From Saprospiraceae bacterium (GTDB lineage: Bacteria > Bacteroidota > Bacteroidia > Chitinophagales > Saprospiraceae): a DNA stretch of 64,000 bases. A model generated the notes under the pieces. The model made no database searches. It was not told the DNA's origin and saw only the letters and a list, made by a program, of their open reading frames with translations. Position 1 is the stretch's first letter, and every line of letters begins with the position of its first letter. Location of the stretch: contig JANQRV010000339.1 in the NCBI GenBank assembly GCA_028284395.1, forward strand, positions 17,658 to 81,657, read 5' to 3'. Below, one piece after another: positions 62,226 to 64,000 of this stretch. Made by a program: the position numbers and the translations under genes.

Positions 62226-64000
62226 ATGAGCAACGAAAACCAACCTTATATCGGCCCCGAAAAAACCCTGCCCGAAACTACTATTAAGGCCTTTATTCTG
62301 GGGGCCATCCTTTCCGTGGTTTTATCGGCAGCCAATGCCTACCTGGGGTTATTTGCCGGAATGACGGTTTCGGCAAGTATCCCGGCAGCCGTACTTTCAA
62401 TGGCTATATTGCGTTTATTCAAGAAGCATAACATTCTGGAAAACAACATCGTCCAAACAGCCGCTTCGGCGGGTGAATCACTGGCGGCAGGGGTTATTTT
62501 TACCTTTCCAGCGCTCGTCTTAATGGGATATTGGTCCGACTTTAACTACTTGGAAACCATGCTCATTGCTCTATGCGGTGGCGTCTTAGGAGTGTTGTTT
62601 ACAATACCACTTCGTTCGGCATTAATTGTGAAGCAAAAGTTGACTTTTCCGGAAGGTGTTGCTACTTCGGAAGTGTTGAAAACTGGAGAATCCGGAGGGA
62701 AAGCCGTGAAGTTTCTGGTATGGGGTGGATTGATTGGAGCCTTAGTTAAGTTTTTTGAGGCAGGATTGAAAGCATGGGGGGGCGTAGCCGAGGGCGCTAC
62801 TTTGCTGGGCAAAAAAGTCTATGCCTATATTGGAATGAATTTATCTCCGGCTCTTATTGCGGTCGGCTACATCGTCGGAATCCGAATTGCCAGTCTTGTT
62901 TTTGCAGGAGGTGTCATCAGCTGGTGGATCGCTATTCCGCTGTACATAGCATTCGTCGGAGCACCTGAAGGCGACCCCGTAAGTATTGGCGGGGCTTTAT
63001 GGAGTGGTCAGATTCGGTATTTAGGTGTCGGAGCGATGGTAGTAGGAGGTTTGTGGGCGTTGATCAGCCTGCGCAGTTCAATCGGTTTTGCCGTGAAAAG
63101 TGGTATGGAAGCAATTAGGAATAAAACCAATAATGCCGATATCCCTCGAACAGAGCGCGACACACCGATGTCGAGGGTGATCATCGCAATCGGAGTAATG
63201 ATCGTGCCGGTTTTCATTATCTATATCCGCGAAATCGAAAATATTCCAATTACTGCCTTAATGGCGATTCTGATGGTCATAGCCGGTTTTCTCTTTTCCG
63301 CAGTGGCGGGCTACATGGCAGGACTGGTAGGTAGTTCCAATAACCCGATTTCGGGAGTTACGATCGCTACCATTCTCACTTCTGCGTTGATCCTGCTCGC
63401 ACTGTTGGGGTCGGGAGCGGAAAAAGGACCTGCGGCAGCCATCTTAATTGGTGCAGTAGTTTGTTGTGCGGCAGCCATTGCTGGCGACAATATGCAAGAC
63501 CTCAAGGCGGGGCATATTTTGGGTGCTACACCTCAGAAACAGCAGGTCATGCAAATGGTGGGCGTTTTTTCTGCCGCCCTCGTATTACCGTTGGTGTTGC
63601 AGTTGTTGAACACTGCTTACGGTTTTGGTCCGGCAACAGTTGACAAACCTGATTCTTTAGCCGCTCCTCAGGCGACATTAATGGAAAGTGTAGCGCGGGG
63701 AGTATTTTCCGGCGACCTGCCCTGGACCATGGTATTTATTGGGATGGCACTGGGCGTAGTAATTATCTTACTGGATCAATATCAATTGCGTCGGGGAAGT
63801 GATTTTCGCATTCCGGTCTTAGCTGTTGCGGTGGGGCTTTACTTACCCTTTGAGTTGGATAGTGCCATTATGCTCGGTGGAGTCATTGCCTGGATGGTTT
63901 CAAGATATCAGACCAGAAATAAAGCTTCGAAAGGAGATCAATACACAGCAGCAGTCGGAAGCAGCGAACGGAGCGGTTTGCTGTTTGCATCCGGGTTGAT
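62226..64000 (+). CDS. OPT-family oligopeptide transporter, N-terminal part
   Basis: The gene runs off the window end, with no stop in its frame over 591 codons from the ATG at 62226 (MSNENQPYIGPEKTLPETT). The sequence has many hydrophobic helices and the OPT signatures AYLGLFAGMTVSASIPAAVLSM, QTAASAGESLAAGVIFTFPALVL, PEGVATSEVLKTG and GSSNNPISGVT. OPT proteins move peptides or metal chelates driven by protons. The neighbouring secreted M14 carboxypeptidase would supply peptides, a plausible pairing. The C-terminus is outside the window. Confidence 0.92.
   Translation, partial: MSNENQPYIGPEKTLPETTIKAFILGAILSVVLSAANAYLGLFAGMTVSASIPAAVLSMAILRLFKKHNILENNIVQTAASAGESLAAGVIFTFPALVLMGYWSDFNYLETMLIALCGGVLGVLFTIPLRSALIVKQKLTFPEGVATSEVLKTGESGGKAVKFLVWGGLIGALVKFFEAGLKAWGGVAEGATLLGKKVYAYIGMNLSPALIAVGYIVGIRIASLVFAGGVISWWIAIPLYIAFVGAPEGDPVSIGGALWSGQIRYLGVGAMVVGGLWALISLRSSIGFAVKSGMEAIRNKTNNADIPRTERDTPMSRVIIAIGVMIVPVFIIYIREIENIPITALMAILMVIAGFLFSAVAGYMAGLVGSSNNPISGVTIATILTSALILLALLGSGAEKGPAAAILIGAVVCCAAAIAGDNMQDLKAGHILGATPQKQQVMQMVGVFSAALVLPLVLQLLNTAYGFGPATVDKPDSLAAPQATLMESVARGVFSGDLPWTMVFIGMALGVVIILLDQYQLRRGSDFRIPVLAVAVGLYLPFELDSAIMLGGVIAWMVSRYQTRNKASKGDQYTAAVGSSERSGLLFASGL

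Overview
The window is a stretch of ordinary chromosome from a member of the Bacteroidota, most likely the Saprospiria (Lewinella/Saprospiraceae-like). The evidence is promoters of the TAnnTTTG type, type IX secretion components (PorX, a PorP/SprF protein, a cargo protein with a type A sorting domain), a FecI/FecR/TonB-receptor unit, an alpha2 glycyl-tRNA synthetase, an F-type ATP synthase subunit a with a long exported N-terminal domain, and many proteins of Bacteroidota-specific type. I found no rRNA, tRNA, insertion sequence, phage gene, CRISPR array or recognisable defence island.

Layout. 1-7.8 kb: hisI(E)-hisF (minus), a frameshifted ligA (plus), a TPR protein, and a Crp/Fnr regulator translationally coupled to a UvrD-like helicase with a C-terminal Fe-S PD-(D/E)XK nuclease. 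8-13.5 kb: atpBEFHAG without atpD or atpC, with three stacked hairpins between atpE and atpF. 13.5-16.4 kb: an envelope-stress-type operon (ECF sigma factor, membrane anti-sigma candidate, two Spy/CpxP-like proteins, the second with a type IX sorting domain), closed by a strong hairpin shared with convergent aspS. 18-27 kb: coiled-coil HhH protein, OmpA protein, GNAT acetyltransferase, YceI protein, membrane-bound AraC regulator, cytochrome c-PQQ sugar dehydrogenase, glyS. 27-33 kb: DUF2807 protein, ECF sigma/FecR/TonB receptor, LysM protein.

33-47 kb: recO, an exported protein behind a leader with mutually exclusive hairpins that reach its start codon, an HD protein, a Tat-exported class V aminotransferase candidate, a PorT-type barrel, a lipoprotein, Ppx/GppA, a metal ABC permease fused to a DtxR/MntR repressor with a DtxR-box-like site at its promoter, PorX, an HD phosphohydrolase, and purQ. 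47-56 kb: a stand-alone DsbD-alpha protein and a DsbD with two further alpha domains, a biotin carrier, AtpI/AtpZ-like proteins and a bactofilin, a PorP/SprF protein, a cytosolic trypsin-like protease with zinc ribbon, rpsT. 56-64 kb: sucA, a conserved small protein with a long leader, an M14 carboxypeptidase, and the start of an OPT transporter.

The window is mostly housekeeping and envelope biology. The most original signals are non-coding or architectural: the four-arm leader at 34583-34676, the hairpins at 9638-9788, the transporter-repressor fusion with its candidate operator, and the frameshift in ligA. All assignments come from reading the sequence; no database search or folding calculation was run.
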